DNA of 64,000 bases from Cristatella mucedo. Taxonomy: Eukaryota > Bryozoa > Phylactolaemata > Cristatellidae. Of the stretch, positions 1-10,335 are shown in pieces. The translations under genes were made by a program, and so were the position numbers. The notes beneath the pieces were generated by a model, which had not been told where the DNA came from, searched no databases, and saw nothing but the letters and a program-made list of their open reading frames with translations. The DNA lies in assembly GCA_009760855.2 (NCBI GenBank), contig WPIO01000001.1, forward strand, positions 11,342,501-11,406,500, in the 5' to 3' direction. Position 1 is the first letter of the stretch. Each line of letters opens with the position of its first letter.

Positions 1-1440
1 GGGGAGTGCGGCGGCACGCGGAGTCAGCGGAAACGCGAGACTCTACCTGCGCGCAGAGCGCGTAGAAGCGCGACTCGCTGAATGAGTTCGAAGTGCACTT
101 TCATGCGAAAGGTCAGCCGAGCGCCTCCTCTCGGACGCGGCCGCTCCTGCGGCGCCTAACCACATTAGCGCCGCCATCCAGCGAGCGCATCCGGCCGGCG
201 TCTTTGTTCCGCGTGTCGGCGGGAAACGGCCGGCGACGCTCGTGGTTCGGTGGCGGGGGTGCAGCCGGCCGCCACAAAAGCAGTTGATGCAGGTGCCACC
301 AGCAGCAGCAGCAGCAGCAGCAGGCCGCTCGTCTCGTTGCCGCTCGAGTAGACATTTCTCGGACATGCCAAAAGGGCGCCTTATTAACTGGCCCTTATCG
401 CTGAGCCCAGCTGCCCACGCTAGCCACTCTCTACATCTGCCCGAACCAGCGGGTGGCGGTCGGGCGTGTGGCGATCCGGGCTGTAGCCGCCCGCAGCAGC
501 CGCGCTGGCAGCAGCGGCGGCGGCGGCGACAGCCTCGAAAGCGCTCGAGCCGAAGGCGGCATTGCGGCAGCGTTCCTCTTTTTTTCCTTTTTTAACCCAG
601 CGTGTCTGGAAATGGAGACGGAAGCCGGGGGCTGGTTCAGCGAGCCCGGCGCGTCGTTTGCTCGTTCGACGAGTAATTAGGGCGAGTGGAGAAAACCATC
701 GCGCAGATCCTCGGCCATAGATCGCCGAGTAACCTGCCGGAATAGAGCAGCAGGCAAGATTTCTCGCCCGCCGTCATTCGACACAGCGCACCGCTGCAGC
801 CGCCGGGCGGTCGAACTTGCCCTTTCTCTGCGGAGAAACGGAGGGTAAGACGGCGACGTCGCCATTGCACTACGCGGTCCTCGTTAGCCCAGCGGTCGGT
901 GCAATGCGTCGTTCTCCTCGCTAATAAGGCGGCGCCGACGACCAGCGAGTCTACGCTGAGTACGCGCAATTTCGGCCCGGCGCCTCGGCGAGCTGCCGCG
1001 CTCAGGCTACAGGGAGTTTTACGTGTCTGCCGTGCAGCCACGTCAGCGCGCGCTTTCCGCATTTCCCAGCATGCATACGGGGGCGACGTGCTTCAGTAGC
1101 TACGAATCTTCTTGCTGGTCGCCGACCGAGAAGCTCGCTTCCGAAATTCGCGCGCACAGACGGCGGCGTCTTTCCTTTGGCTATCGACTCGGGCTCGACG
1201 CCGTCTTTCGCTGTCACTCGTTCGTTACTGACCTCTTCCCAAAGGCCTTCCCGACTCTGCATCCGGATTCTCGGTTTCTCCCTTTTCGCGAGATGGCAGC
1301 ACTGCGCAATCGACTGCACTCAGAAAGCGAAGCTTCGCTTTTGGCTTCGCTACAGAAAACCCTCGTGCGTAATTCGCACTCAGCTCGACGCTGTACGTCA
1401 GTCTTTAAAGCCACGCTGAAAGAGAAGCCAAGCCGAATCT
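1..1440. other. CpG-rich island, no gene identified
   Basis: The segment is GC- and CpG-rich, with NotI-like sites, a (CAG)n run at 301-323 and many overlapping short open frames on both strands, as expected by chance in GC-rich DNA. It could be a promoter island or a 5' exon of a gene. No reading frame resembles a known domain and I see no convincing exon with both splice sites. The island grades into ordinary sequence near 1440. Confidence 0.4.
301..323. repeat. (CAG)n trinucleotide run
   Basis: About eight uninterrupted AGC/CAG units lie in a CpG-rich island. They read as poly-Ala, poly-Ser or poly-Gln depending on frame; no frame is supported as coding. Confidence 0.85.
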
Positions 1441-1636
1441 AGACAGTAAATAGCGTGCAATTAGCAGCGCCTGACGTTGTAGGCCGTCGGCAGCTGGACG
1501 AGAGAGGATAGCGAGGTGCGATAATTATTGTTGAAGTAAAATCCAGTCTAGGAGCAGCAAAACAAAAGCTTCTGTCACCGCCAGTCTGTAAGTGACAGAG
1601 ACAGGAACAGCTAGCTAATTGTCTTGAAAGTTCGGC

Positions 1637-1769
1637 GCCGGTTTGACCCACTGGTTAAGCTGCTCGCCCCGACCAAGGTCTGACCGAGGTCGTGGGCTCG
1701 AGCTCCGAGGCATATGTGAAGCCCCTGAATAGAGATTACGTTCTCTTAGGGCGCTATTTAAATGAAGTA

Positions 1770-1775
<6 letters not shown>
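1637..1775 (+). mobile_element. SINE-A copy, full length
   Basis: A tRNA-like head has an A-box-like ACTGGTTAAGCTGCTCGCC and a B-box-like GTCGTGGGCTCGAGC. It is followed by the family tail (CCTGAATAGAGATTACG, then a complementary TTCTCTTAGGGCGC arm). The element ends in an AT-rich tail that runs straight into the (TA)n/(GA)n microsatellite. It is one of about ten copies in the window. Confidence 0.8.

Positions 1776-1836
<61 letters not shown>
1776..1836. repeat. (TA)n(GA)n compound microsatellite
   Basis: About 26 bp of TA repeat is followed by about 34 bp of AG repeat, directly abutting the 3' tail of a SINE-A copy. This suggests the microsatellite grew from the SINE tail. Confidence 0.9.
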
Positions 1837-1839
<3 letters not shown>

Positions 1840-2500
1840 GAGGAGGCCGAAACTGGGTTGCTGCAATTCAGGTTGGTATGAAGGAGCTTGGAAATGAGGG
1901 GCGTTGTGGGTCACAGCAGCACGGAATTTGCTTTGATCTTCGTTGCTTATTGGAGCCATTAGCCGAGATAAGTATAGAATATGCATGTACATCTTACTAG
2001 CACCCTTGTACCGGCTCAGCTGACCATGGGATCGGTCTTTAAATATAAAACATTTAGCCAAGTGACAATCCCTACCTAACATACAACATTAGACAAGGTC
2101 AAGCAGCAGCTACAAATAAACTTTTTAACTTAACCATGCAATGCTTTTTTGATGCACGGGCTCTGTAATATCTACTGGTGCTGCTGTAGAGTGGTCCCCG
2201 GCCCCTCCCGCCCCGTGCCCAAGCCAGGAAACCGCCCAGGTACCTGGATTTTCTCATTCTCGAAATTATCGCTTTCACCAAACAGTTGCTCCGAGCTTCT
2301 AGGCGCCATTCTTTCGAAATGCAGTCGATGTTTGTTAGTGCTGCCAATTGCCGCACCTGACTGCTAATTATTTCGCAGCGCCGATGCAGCAGCTCTCGTG
2401 TTGTTCTCATCTTCGGCCCTTTGTCCATCTGAGCAATCTCTTCGCCGCTGCTATCGGTATCGATTTGACCGAATGAGCATTCAAATGCTCATGAAGGAGG

Positions 2501-2664
2501 TAACACTAGCACTAACACTAACTCTAACACTAACTCTAACAGCACTAACACTAGCACTAACACTAACTCTAACACTAACTCTAACAACACTAACACTAAC
2601 TCCGAGGTAACACTAACTCTAACAACACTAACACTAACACTAACTCCGAGGTAACACTAGCACC
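2501..2664. repeat. Degenerate 6-bp repeat resembling telomeric DNA
   Basis: About 160 bp of interspersed CTAACA and CTAACT units (TGTTAG / AGTTAG on the other strand) include repeated longer blocks, one ending in the sequence TCCGAGGTAACACTA. The unit differs from canonical TTAGGG by one or two bases. Confidence 0.8.
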
Positions 2665-2694
2665 TTCGCAGCTAGGCGGATTGCAGAAAGATAG

Positions 2695-2835
2695 TAAGTA
2701 CATCGTAGCAGATTTAACAGCCTCGTTGGTACAGCTGTAGAAGAGCCTTATCGGCTATCATAACCGCTTGCAGTTGGCATATAAAGGATCGCACAACTTC
2801 AGGATCCGAGCCCACGACCTTGGTGACGAAGAGCC
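2695..2835 (-). mobile_element. SINE-B copy (minus strand), degraded
   Basis: On the minus strand the family order is visible: a degraded tRNA-like head with GTCGTGGGCTCGGATCC (B box), then GCGATCCTTTAT-like body, a GCAAGCGGTTATGAT block, AAGGCTCTTCTAC and a 3' end near GCTGTTAAATC. It is diverged by several indels from the cleaner copies at 8712 and 43136. Confidence 0.65.
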
Positions 2836-3412
2836 AGCACCTGACCTCGTGGGCTATCGCAGCCATATTTTACCCCGACGGCTACTGCTGGTTAGCAGCT
2901 AGACTACTCTGCACGAACCTCACGCCTCGAGCTCTGTGCTCTCTTAATTTGCAGTACAGCACTCTATTTCATAGCCCGCCCTATCTGCAGAGCAGATTTG
3001 AGAGCTTATAAGCCGAAACAGCAACTATCTTAACATCCGATGAGCACCAGTACGGGACCAGCTGAGAGCTGTGCAGATCATGGATTGAGGAGGTCAGGGC
3101 TCGCTGGTCCTCAGCCCCTTTCTCTTAGCCCCTCGGAATAATGGGCTCGGTAAAACGATCGGGAGGGCTGCGGTCCGGAGCCTCTCTCCCTGTGCCTCTT
3201 GGAGGATCAAAGATAGAAAAAAAAGCAGCTGTCGTCGGGTACGATGGGCAAGCTTGCCAGCTGGCCTTCGACTTAAGCCTCGATCTGGCAGCGCTTCTGT
3301 TTGTAGGAAACCAAGAATATGTACACAAAGAATGGCCTTTAGCCGTAGCGGCGAGCAATCGGCTCAGCCGGCGACGCCGAGCGCCGGTCCACTCGTTTAA
3401 AGTTCGGCAAGA

Positions 3413-3437
3413 GCCGCCTGCTGAGTCAGCAGGCGGC
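3413..3437. promoter_or_regulatory. 25-bp palindrome containing a perfect T-MARE
   Basis: Arms GCCGCCTGCTGA and TCAGCAGGCGGC flank a single central G. The core TGCTGAGTCAGCA (3419-3431) is identical to the consensus Maf recognition element of the TPA type, bound in animals by Maf, Nrf/CNC and AP-1 family bZIP dimers. Function is inferred from the motif only. Confidence 0.55.
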
Positions 3438-3445
3438 AGCTGCGG

Positions 3446-3482
3446 CCAATAGGATCGCGGCCTCGGCCGTCGGCACGTGCCG
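3446..3482. promoter_or_regulatory. CCAAT box and palindromic CACGTG E-box
   Basis: GGCCAATAGG (CCAAT at 3446-3450) lies 9 bp after the Maf palindrome, and CGGCACGTGCCG (3471-3482), a 12-bp perfect palindrome with an E-box core, follows 20 bp later. These motifs typify proximal promoters and enhancers. No TATA box or initiator was identified. Confidence 0.4.
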
Positions 3483-3808
3483 CTGAGTGTGAGCCCCCAC
3501 TGCCTCGAGCGCCGCAAATGAGATATGCTGGCACTAAATAGATTACCAGTGCATTAATTTGCCTGCTCAATTATCGGGATATCGGCCTCGGAGAATAGGG
3601 GAATGCCACTTCAGCGAGCAGTTTGGCCATTTGACATATGCCCCCGTTGACGTGCCCCCATCAGCCTGCTTTATAGCCCCGAGGGAAGAGGGAGTCTGGC
3701 TTTTTTGAGGCCAGCCTTACGAGCTGCTAGAGCTTGCCCGCTAGCCACACTCGACAATTCACCGGTCTCGGTGAGCAGAAGCAGCCTACTCGCGGCAGCT
3801 CGGCCGCT

Positions 3809-3816
3809 TGACGTCA
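3809..3816. promoter_or_regulatory. Perfect CRE (TGACGTCA)
   Basis: An exact 8-bp cAMP response element palindrome occurs within the GC-rich segment, followed by a GAGTCAGCTG half-site-like motif 12 bp downstream. Motif evidence only. Confidence 0.35.
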
Positions 3817-4599
3817 CTGACCAGCCGAGTCAGCTGCCTGCACTGACTAGGTAAGAGAGCGCCTGCCCACTACGCACAGGGCCCGATGATTTTTGGAGCA
3901 TAATGCATGATTCGAGTGTGTGCAAGCGCGCTGTGCTGTACTAGAGCGAGGCAGTTCGGCAGCTGGCAGCTAGCTGCCGGTGGAGAGTGCGTTCGGCTCG
4001 GTGACCATGTGCCATGCAGGCTTCCTCGAGTCAATTACTGCCGCCTGTCTGACGCCTAGGAAGCGTGTCGTCCGGCAGTTCGCGGCAGGCTGCACCGTGG
4101 GAGGCTGCAGCTGTAAACTAGTGTTTACGTCAGCAGCCGCACGCTTTCTTCCTGCTCGCTTGTTGAGGCATTTCAGGCTGCAGACCATCCAGCATTGGCT
4201 GCTGTCGTGTCTTCTCTGGAAGCACTGCTAGCTTAGAAGAGGAAGTTCCATGCATAGTTAGAAGACTATAGTTCGAGATGCATTCCAAGTGTCAGCTACT
4301 GCCGAAGTTAGATAAGGGAAAGCATGTCGCATGTCCATAGAGATCGGTGAGGTAGGTGGAATGGATGGCAGAAGTGTTGAGCTAGCACTGGCCAAAGCTG
4401 CTACTGGTCAGCCAGGCAATGCCTCCTCAGTGCTTTGCTGGGCTGACATTATGCAGCTACAGCCCCAGTCTAAGGCAGCCGAATGATAAGGTTGCTTAAT
4501 TCTACAAGTATAATGACTGACCACTCTTTGATGTTTCAAGTTCGTTTTCACGTTTCGCCCTCGATGGTTGACCGCAGCAATTCACTCGCCTCATTTATG

Positions 4600-5150
4600 C
4601 CACAGCAGAAGAGCTAGAGTGACTTTTGGCCCACTTGGTCACAAAGGGCTGCGTCTGCAGGCAGGTGCACGACTCAGACCCATGAAGTGGTGGCACCAGT
4701 TTCAGCCTCCTCGTGCCCTTGGATCCTGTATGGACAATACATTAGCTGTTCCATCCCTCCACATAAAGATCGTTGGCGACAGAAGCTTTAGCCCTGCAGA
4801 TCGTAGACTAAATCGTAGACTAGATCGTAGATGTAAATCGTAGATCGTAGACTGTGGAACTTTCTTCCACGATTTTTATGCAACGACAACTATTCTCCTG
4901 CTGCCGACTATGGCTCACCTCTTCCAGTGGTCCTGAGCAGCTACTTCCATGCTACTCACTACCTCAACTGCTCTCCTGACTCTGCTATGCTCGTCACTTT
5001 CTCTTTGTTGCATGAGATGAAGTCTGATGGCAAACCGAATGCGTACCGAAAGCCGCTTAGGCTGTGAGTGCACTACACAGAATTCGAATGCTTAATACCC
5101 ACATAGTCCGTATGGCTCCTCGGAGTTACAGACGGAGATACATTACATTA
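4600..5150 (+). mobile_element. LINE-B 3' fragment
   Basis: A decayed C-terminal ORF end aligns with the better copy at 43310-43770: residues near LGSCMDNTLAVPSLHIKIVG and DRSF are visible, then ACTATTCTCCTGCTGCCGAC, TCTCCTGACTCTGCTATGC and the ending GTTACAGACGGAGATACATT. The tail is a short (ATTAC)n run. A local expansion of ATCGTAGACT units is present at about 4799-4853. Confidence 0.7.
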
Positions 5151-6867
5151 TTACATTACACTGAATGACGATGCAAAAACAAGGACCGCAGCAATGGGGC
5201 GGTCGCAGCTCGCTGGCTCGAACTCGTAGACTCGTAGACCTGCTGCGACCGACCCGCATCCCGTATCTAGGTTCTGCCATACGAACATAAAGACACGCCC
5301 GTATATGAAAGTGTAGTGAAAGCCGGCGTACAGCAAAGTATAGGAAAGATGCTCGGTGGCACTACTGGCTTGCAGAAAAGCACAGGCACTCGCTTTTCTG
5401 CGAGCATTGCGGACTGCTGTCATTTCACCCATGCAGTACTCTTTGAACCGATTTCGCTTCTCTTTGAGAACGGGGAGGAAGATACCCGTAGACATTTTGA
5501 GCGCACATTGATGTGGCATCCACTTGCTCGCTCTTTAACCAAAGCGTAACCGGCATCAAGGAGCAGGGGGACAGGTGCCAAACGTATGCCGCCACCTACA
5601 TTCGAACTTCGTTTGCCGAAAGTTCAATAGCACCGATAAACTTAATTTAAATTGCAAAGCCCGGCTACGAGCGAAAAGGCCAAGGCCGCTCCTCTGGGAG
5701 AAGCTGCTCATTTCCGCACCACAGGCGTCCTGCAGCCGCCTCATTAAGGCATAATTATCGAGGCCCTCATCGCGGTGCGCGGCGCCCTGATTGGTTTTAC
5801 TGCTTTTGGTGACATTTCCCAAAAGCGAGCTGCCGGGTTGCCGACCCGAACAGTGGGCGCGGAGGGCATCATCTACTCCGTCCTAATGAGAATGCAAGCG
5901 GAGCGCAGTGAACCTGAGTGGATAGCCTCCCTCCAGCGATCTGCCAGCGAGAGCCAGCGAGATGTGCAGCAAGAGCTGCCGCCTGCCGCTGCGCCGCCTT
6001 CGAGCGATTGTCGGCTTGTCGGGTACGTCGAAAGCGACATTCGGAGGGGGCGTGATGTTCGAAAGTGTGCAAGTTGAATTGCAGCTGCCGTCGCTTGTGT
6101 CTTTCGAGAGCTTTGCTGCTCTCGGCCTGAGAACTACCGGCGGCTTTTTTCACCGTATTTTCGCAAATACCTTCTGCCCGGGCTATTCCTCACGAGAGAC
6201 CTTGAGAATGATCGTACGTGGTAAATTGAGAGCTGGCATCAATCACTATGTCCAGACCATCTGTCTGTTCCGGGTTGCTGTTAGTCGAAAGCGATTTCGC
6301 AGGAAAAGCCGGCTAAAGCATGGGTACGGCTTTTTCCTCGTTGCTCACGCTTATCGGTTATGAGAGCGCTCACAAGCCAGTCAGCCAGTAGTCTTATGTC
6401 AGAACTAGGACGGTTCGCCAATCCAATGCTGTTCTGCGTTAGCTAAAACCGAAAACCGACGAAAAACTAAAGGCGTAACTGCTGGATGGAAAGCAGGCGA
6501 TCGAGTTTATGCGGCTGCAGCATCATGAACCCGACTGTAGCTGCAGCTGCCTCTAACCGATAAACAGCAAGTACCGCAGCATGTCATCAGAATATAAATT
6601 AGTTCGCCGTCTCCATATTACCTTCTTGAGTGTAACTGAAAGGAATGACGATAACTGATAGCAGATGCTGGAGATACCGGACGTGAAGCCGACAACGTGA
6701 AGCAGTACTAGGTATAAGCTCCCTACCCTAGAGGGTAACCGGACAATTCGGTTGTGAACGATTTTCAACGGGTGTTGGATTACGCTACCAGCTTAATGAC
6801 AGAGTTTACTAATAATAAATGACAATGCTAAAAAAAGGTTAGATGATCCAACAGCTAACATTCGCAC
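5151..6867. other. Unassigned sequence, no gene seen
   Basis: Several moderately long open frames exist on both strands (for example 5962-6363 on + and 5151-5519 on -), but none shows a recognisable domain, repeated Cys/His pattern or membrane signature. GC content is average and no repeat family could be assigned. Confidence 0.3.
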
Positions 6868-7012
6868 ATTTGTACGGCGGCCGAAGAACCTTAACGGCTA
6901 TCACCACCGCTTGGAGTGGGCAATAAAGAATCGCCCACTGCAGGGCTCGAACCCATGGCCTGGATCGTGAAGAGAGAGCACTTTACCCTTGGGCTAAGAG
7001 AGCCACGAGTAG
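6868..7012 (-). mobile_element. SINE-B copy (minus strand)
   Basis: The plus strand reads GAAGAACCTTAACGGCTATC, ACCACCGCTTGGAGTG, GGATTC-like GATCGCCCACTGCAGG and a B-box complement GGGCTCGAACCC, the reverse complement of the SINE-B layout. The A-box side is degraded around 6985-7010. Confidence 0.65.
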
Positions 7013-7370
7013 GACATCTGTAGGAGCAGCAGCAGGAGCATACAAAGGCAGCCAAGCAAAATCCAAATCCAAGGACAGGCATCTTTCGTCACTGATCATG
7101 CGATGCCATCTACATATGCCACGGGTTTCTGCTATGACGGATGCAACTAAGCATTACGTACAGATACATATGCTAGGGCTTGCAGTCTCAGAAGTAGGAT
7201 CAACGGGCCCCGAACTGACCCGTGGATGGACTGACCGGAAGAAGCCGCTTTCGGGGCCGCTTGGCAGCTTAGCAGGCCCCTTTAGCGCTCCCTTTTATTG
7301 GCTGCCTGTGGCAACGCCTACCCATCCGTCCTTCGCTTAATCCTGACAACATCCGTGCTCTAGTCATTTC

Positions 7371-7490
7371 GTAATAATAATAATTATAATAATTACAATG
7401 CATTTGAAATAGCGCCCTCAGAGAACTCGATCTCTTTCTTGGCACTTCACATGTGCTGCAAAGGAAGCACGATCATGTAGCAAATTGCAT
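7371..7490 (-). mobile_element. L2-like LINE 3' end (minus strand)
   Basis: A (TAA)n-like tail is followed by the complement of the conserved 3' hairpin (AGCGCCCTCAGAGAAC ... ATCTCTTTCTTGGC) and by the CAAAGGAAGCACGATC block found at every L2-like 3' end in this window. Only the last 120 bp or so is present; no coding part remains. Confidence 0.7.
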
Positions 7491-8711
7491 GTATAGTTTA
7501 CATAGGCTAGCTATTTTCTTCTTCGTTGACTTGGAATCTCCTTGCACAGGCATGTCATAGTGTTCCTAAATCTCAGCTTAGCAAACCCAAAACAACACAA
7601 GAAAAAAGAATTCGCATGAAGCGAGAGATGCATGCATGTGCTATTTACAAAAAAGGCATCACAGTACAGTTTGAATAACTGCATGTGCGTGGATCATGGG
7701 CGCAGACCTGGCGAAAGTGCAGTAACCTGAACTTTGGATTTGAAAACTAAGAAACCAAGATGAATTCGAAATCTAAATACAGCCCCTCGTCTTCGCAAGG
7801 GTGTAGCCGAGATTAAGCCAATGAGGAGCAAGGCCTTGACCTTGCCCAAGTCAGACAATCGGAGGAAAACTGAATGTGGTTATCTGTTCACCACCAAGCC
7901 ATCAGTCGTACACCATCTGGTCTGTCCAAGGGAGGCCGGGGGGCCCATTGACCCCCTTCTCTATGCTTGCCCGAAGAAAGAATCAATGCTGCCGGTAATA
8001 AAAGACGAAGCTAATCATTTAGAATCCAGTCAGAGTGTTTACCCGACATGGTTCGAGGTCCTCTGGAGTAGTTTATGGTAGGTCATTATAGGTAGGCCAG
8101 CCAAATCGACGCTATGCCTGCCGATGAAAGAGACAGCTATAGGTCAAAATAGCAGGCCTCTGTGCAGCGAGTCAATCAATCCCCAAGCCTCAGCGAGCGA
8201 GCGAGCCTGCATGCGCCTGCAGCCTCTTTAGTCAGGCTTTCTCTAAGCACATACATAAGTAGGACAAACAATCCATTGTTCGGCATGCACTCCTAACAGG
8301 TTTTCATGCAGGACCATGATTGCCGCTACACTCTCGGTGCCACGCGTTTCTGGCACCTCCTGGTCGGACTAAAAATTCAAACTGATTCTGAGGTCTGACT
8401 AGACTGCCTTTCGCGATATAGACAGGTGTAGGTAGTGGGAGCTGCACTTGTGGCCCAGACAGCTGGGCAGTGCACTAGAGACAAAGGCTCGGCCAGCTCC
8501 TCCGATTGTATAGGGCTATATAAGGCTCGCCCAGCTGCTGCAATTGTATCTTCACCGTTGATGCCCCTTCTACTGGCTGGCTTCAGTCGAATTCGAGCTT
8601 GGTATTCGATATCGAATGCAGCCTAGCTGTTAGCGCCAATTCATAAGCACCGGAGCTACATCTCAACGATCAACGTTATTTTGAGAGTTTGGCATTAAAA
8701 GTCCTTGCATT
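7491..8711. other. Unassigned sequence
   Basis: No retroelement or exon was identified. An 86-codon open frame at 7821-8081 (+) contains several Cys and His residues but not TRAF or RING spacing, and is not called as a gene. Confidence 0.25.
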
Positions 8712-8885
8712 GGTGAGCCGTAATGGCACACTAGGTAAGGCCTGTTGCTTTCACGACCTCGGTCCCGAGGTCGTGGGTTCGATTCCTGTGGTGGGCGATC
8801 CTTTATCGCCACTGCAAGTGGTGGTGATAGCCGTAAAGGCTCTTCTGTCGCTATACAAAAAGAGGCTGTTTAAGCAGCTAGGATT
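8712..8885 (+). mobile_element. SINE-B copy, near full length
   Basis: The tRNA-like head (GAGCCGTAATGGCACACTAG with GTCGTGGGTTCGATTCC as B box) is followed by GGGCGATCCTTTATCGCC, a GGTGGTGATAGCCGTAAAG block and CTCTTCTGTCGCTATAC. The 3' end is GCTGTTTAAGCAGCTAGGAT. A pol III-transcribed SINE is inferred from the A and B boxes. Confidence 0.8.
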
Positions 8886-8941
8886 TCGCTAGTGCTCATG
8901 CACCCAAACGCACACCACTCGCATACAACCACACGCGAAGG

Positions 8942-8959
8942 CACACACACACACAGACG

Positions 8960-8992
<33 letters not shown>
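8942..8992. repeat. (CA)n microsatellite
   Basis: A CA repeat is interrupted by GACGCT, immediately downstream of a SINE-B copy, and is followed by CpG-containing CA-rich sequence to about 9021. Confidence 0.9.
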
Positions 8993-8995
<3 letters not shown>

Positions 8996-9373
8996 CGTCC
9001 TCGCGCGAGCGCACGCACACACAAAGTCAACACAGTAATGCAAATGTCTAAGTCAATGTCAATGAATTCGCATGCTAGTTCTTAATTGTACTGATTACCG
9101 TACTGTGACTGAACCGTGATTTCCAACCGATGCTGCGAGACTTTGTTGCCACCAAGTTTCTGGTTGGCCAGGGGCAACCGGCTCTATGCAACCATCAGTC
9201 CGGAACGTGCAACTCGGACAGAAGCAAAGTGAGGCTGTTCTGCGTGCGATCGCGGGTTGTTGCAATGCAGGTAGCAGCTACATTCAGAGGGCATTGGAAG
9301 ACGCAGACATTTCACTTATTGGCAGAGAGAAACGAAATTAGGAAGAGTTCTCGACGAGTAGCCTTTAGTGATT

Positions 9374-9374
<1 letters not shown>

Positions 9375-9425
<51 letters not shown>
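9375..9425. repeat. (GA)n microsatellite
   Basis: About 25 uninterrupted AG units end 35 bp before a strong splice-acceptor-like TTGTCCTTCAG (ending 9460). Confidence 0.9.
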
Positions 9426-9429
<4 letters not shown>

Positions 9430-9499
9430 TGTTTCTAATAGCATTTCTCTTGTCCTTCAGGCGGCACCGTCACTGCGGCGGCATTTATAGTCACCGGCG

Positions 9500-9640
9500 A
9501 TGAGTGCACGAGTTATGCCTTGCACAGGCCCACGTGGAGCTTATGGGAGTGGCCGAGGCGGAGCGGATGGCCGAACGGCGGCCACTGCGACTGCGACCGG
9601 ACGGGTAAAGTCGCAGCTGCCGCCGCCGCAGGCGTCATGT

Positions 9641-9676
<36 letters not shown>

Positions 9677-10099
9677 TCGCCGCAGGTCGTCGTCGACCGA
9701 GCGGCCGCTCGTTGGATGCTCGGCCAGCAGATGCTGCAGCGCGCGCCGCCGAGTTGCCTCCCCTCGACCGTAGGGAAGCTGGAAGAGCCCTGGCGCTGTG
9801 CTGGTTCGGGGGAGGTAACCCTTTTTCGTCTGCCTCAGGCAAGCGCAGCTTTGCCGTGGAAAGTCGATGTGACGGCGACGACGACAGCAGCCTCGCCAGT
9901 ACCGCCGCCCACGCTTCGAGTCGAGCCGCGCGGCAGCTGCGCCGACAGTGTCTGCAGCGCCGGCCGCAGCGCGCCGGCGGCGGCGGCTGCGTTTTCGGCC
10001 GCCGCCGTCTTTCAAGCGGCAAAGTCTTCCACGGCCGGCGGCCGCGCCAGAGTGGCGTGCGCCTTCTGCGACCGAGACGTTTCTCCATCGAAGCTCGAG
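9500..10099 (+). CDS. Possible alternative first coding exon of the TRAF4-like gene (RING-less model)
   Basis: From ATG 9500 one frame stays open for 200 codons up to the donor at 10099/10100, in the same frame as the zinc-finger half that ends there. It encodes a low-complexity Ala/Arg-rich leader with a poly-Leu run (about residues 48-58, from the CTG repeat) and no RING and no Cys/His finger before residue 184. Other frames of this CpG island are equally open, so this may be chance. The alternative is that only 10051-10099 is coding, after an acceptor CGCGCCAG at 10050. RING-less TRAFs exist in Drosophila, so the model is not absurd. Confidence 0.25.
9642..9673. repeat. (CTG)n run
   Basis: Ten to eleven uninterrupted CTG units lie within the CpG island; they read as poly-Leu in the frame that continues into the TRAF zinc finger. 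Confidence 0.9.
10051..10099 (+). CDS. TRAF4: TRAF4-like gene, first supported exon (half of a TRAF-type zinc finger)
   Basis: The 16 codons encode VACAFCDRDVSPSKLE and end at a donor GAG|GTCAGT. Joined to the exon at 21803 they give C-x2-C-x11-H-x3-C, exactly the TRAF-type finger spacing, identical to the next finger in the protein. Vertebrate TRAF4 has a very similar C-x2-C module at the same place. The acceptor is uncertain: AG at 10049-10050 would give a phase-2 intron and a 49-bp exon, while an open frame continues upstream to 9500. Codons upstream do not resemble a finger. The role is as part of the zinc-binding rod that links an N-terminal region to the MATH domain of this cytoplasmic signalling adaptor. 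Confidence 0.65.
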
Positions 10100-10335
10100 G
10101 TCAGTCTGCCGCCGCCGCCGCCGGAGGCGGCGCTGCGGCTCGCGCTCCTATCGGCCGCGGGCGGCTTCCCGCAAAAAGCGGTGCGCTCCTCAAAAACATC
10201 TGCTGCTGCTGTCGACCGATTTTTTCAGCTGCGGCGGCCATCTTTTCAGCACTTTGGACACTTGCATCGGCTCGCAGCTATCCTTTGAGAGGGTCACGTC
10301 ATTTTTGTCTAAAATTAAAATATTGAGTAATAATA

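Larger units (their letters stand above)
3050..4240. other. GC-rich segment with clustered transcription-factor palindromes
   Basis: No retroelement and no convincing exon is seen here. The segment has moderate to high GC and carries a 25-bp palindrome with a Maf site (3413-3437), a CCAAT box (3446-3450), a palindromic E-box (3471-3482) and a perfect CRE (3809-3816). It behaves like a candidate enhancer or promoter 6 kb upstream of the first supported TRAF exon. The open frame at 3980-4231 has Cys residues but no recognisable finger spacing. Confidence 0.4.
9480..10260. other. CpG island at the TRAF4-like 5' region
   Basis: A dense CpG and CTG/GCC-rich island contains a (CTG)10 run at 9642-9673 and the motif GGCCATCTTTT (a YY1-like site) near 10236. 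It surrounds the first supported TRAF exon. All six frames are unusually open because of base composition, so ORF length alone is not evidence here. Confidence 0.6.

Noticed and set aside
3980-4231. 83-codon Cys-containing frame as a possible RING exon
   Set aside because: It lacks a C-x2-C ... C-x-H pattern and shows no protein-like conservation.
7821-8081. 86-codon frame with Cys/His residues as a possible TRAF upstream finger
   Set aside because: Spacing does not match RING or TRAF fingers, there is no splice donor in the right phase, and the wording has no similarity to TRAF4.
8712-8800. tRNA gene call from A and B boxes
   Set aside because: The same head recurs in many copies attached to a SINE body, and a canonical cloverleaf with anticodon stem could not be drawn; it is a tRNA-derived SINE head.
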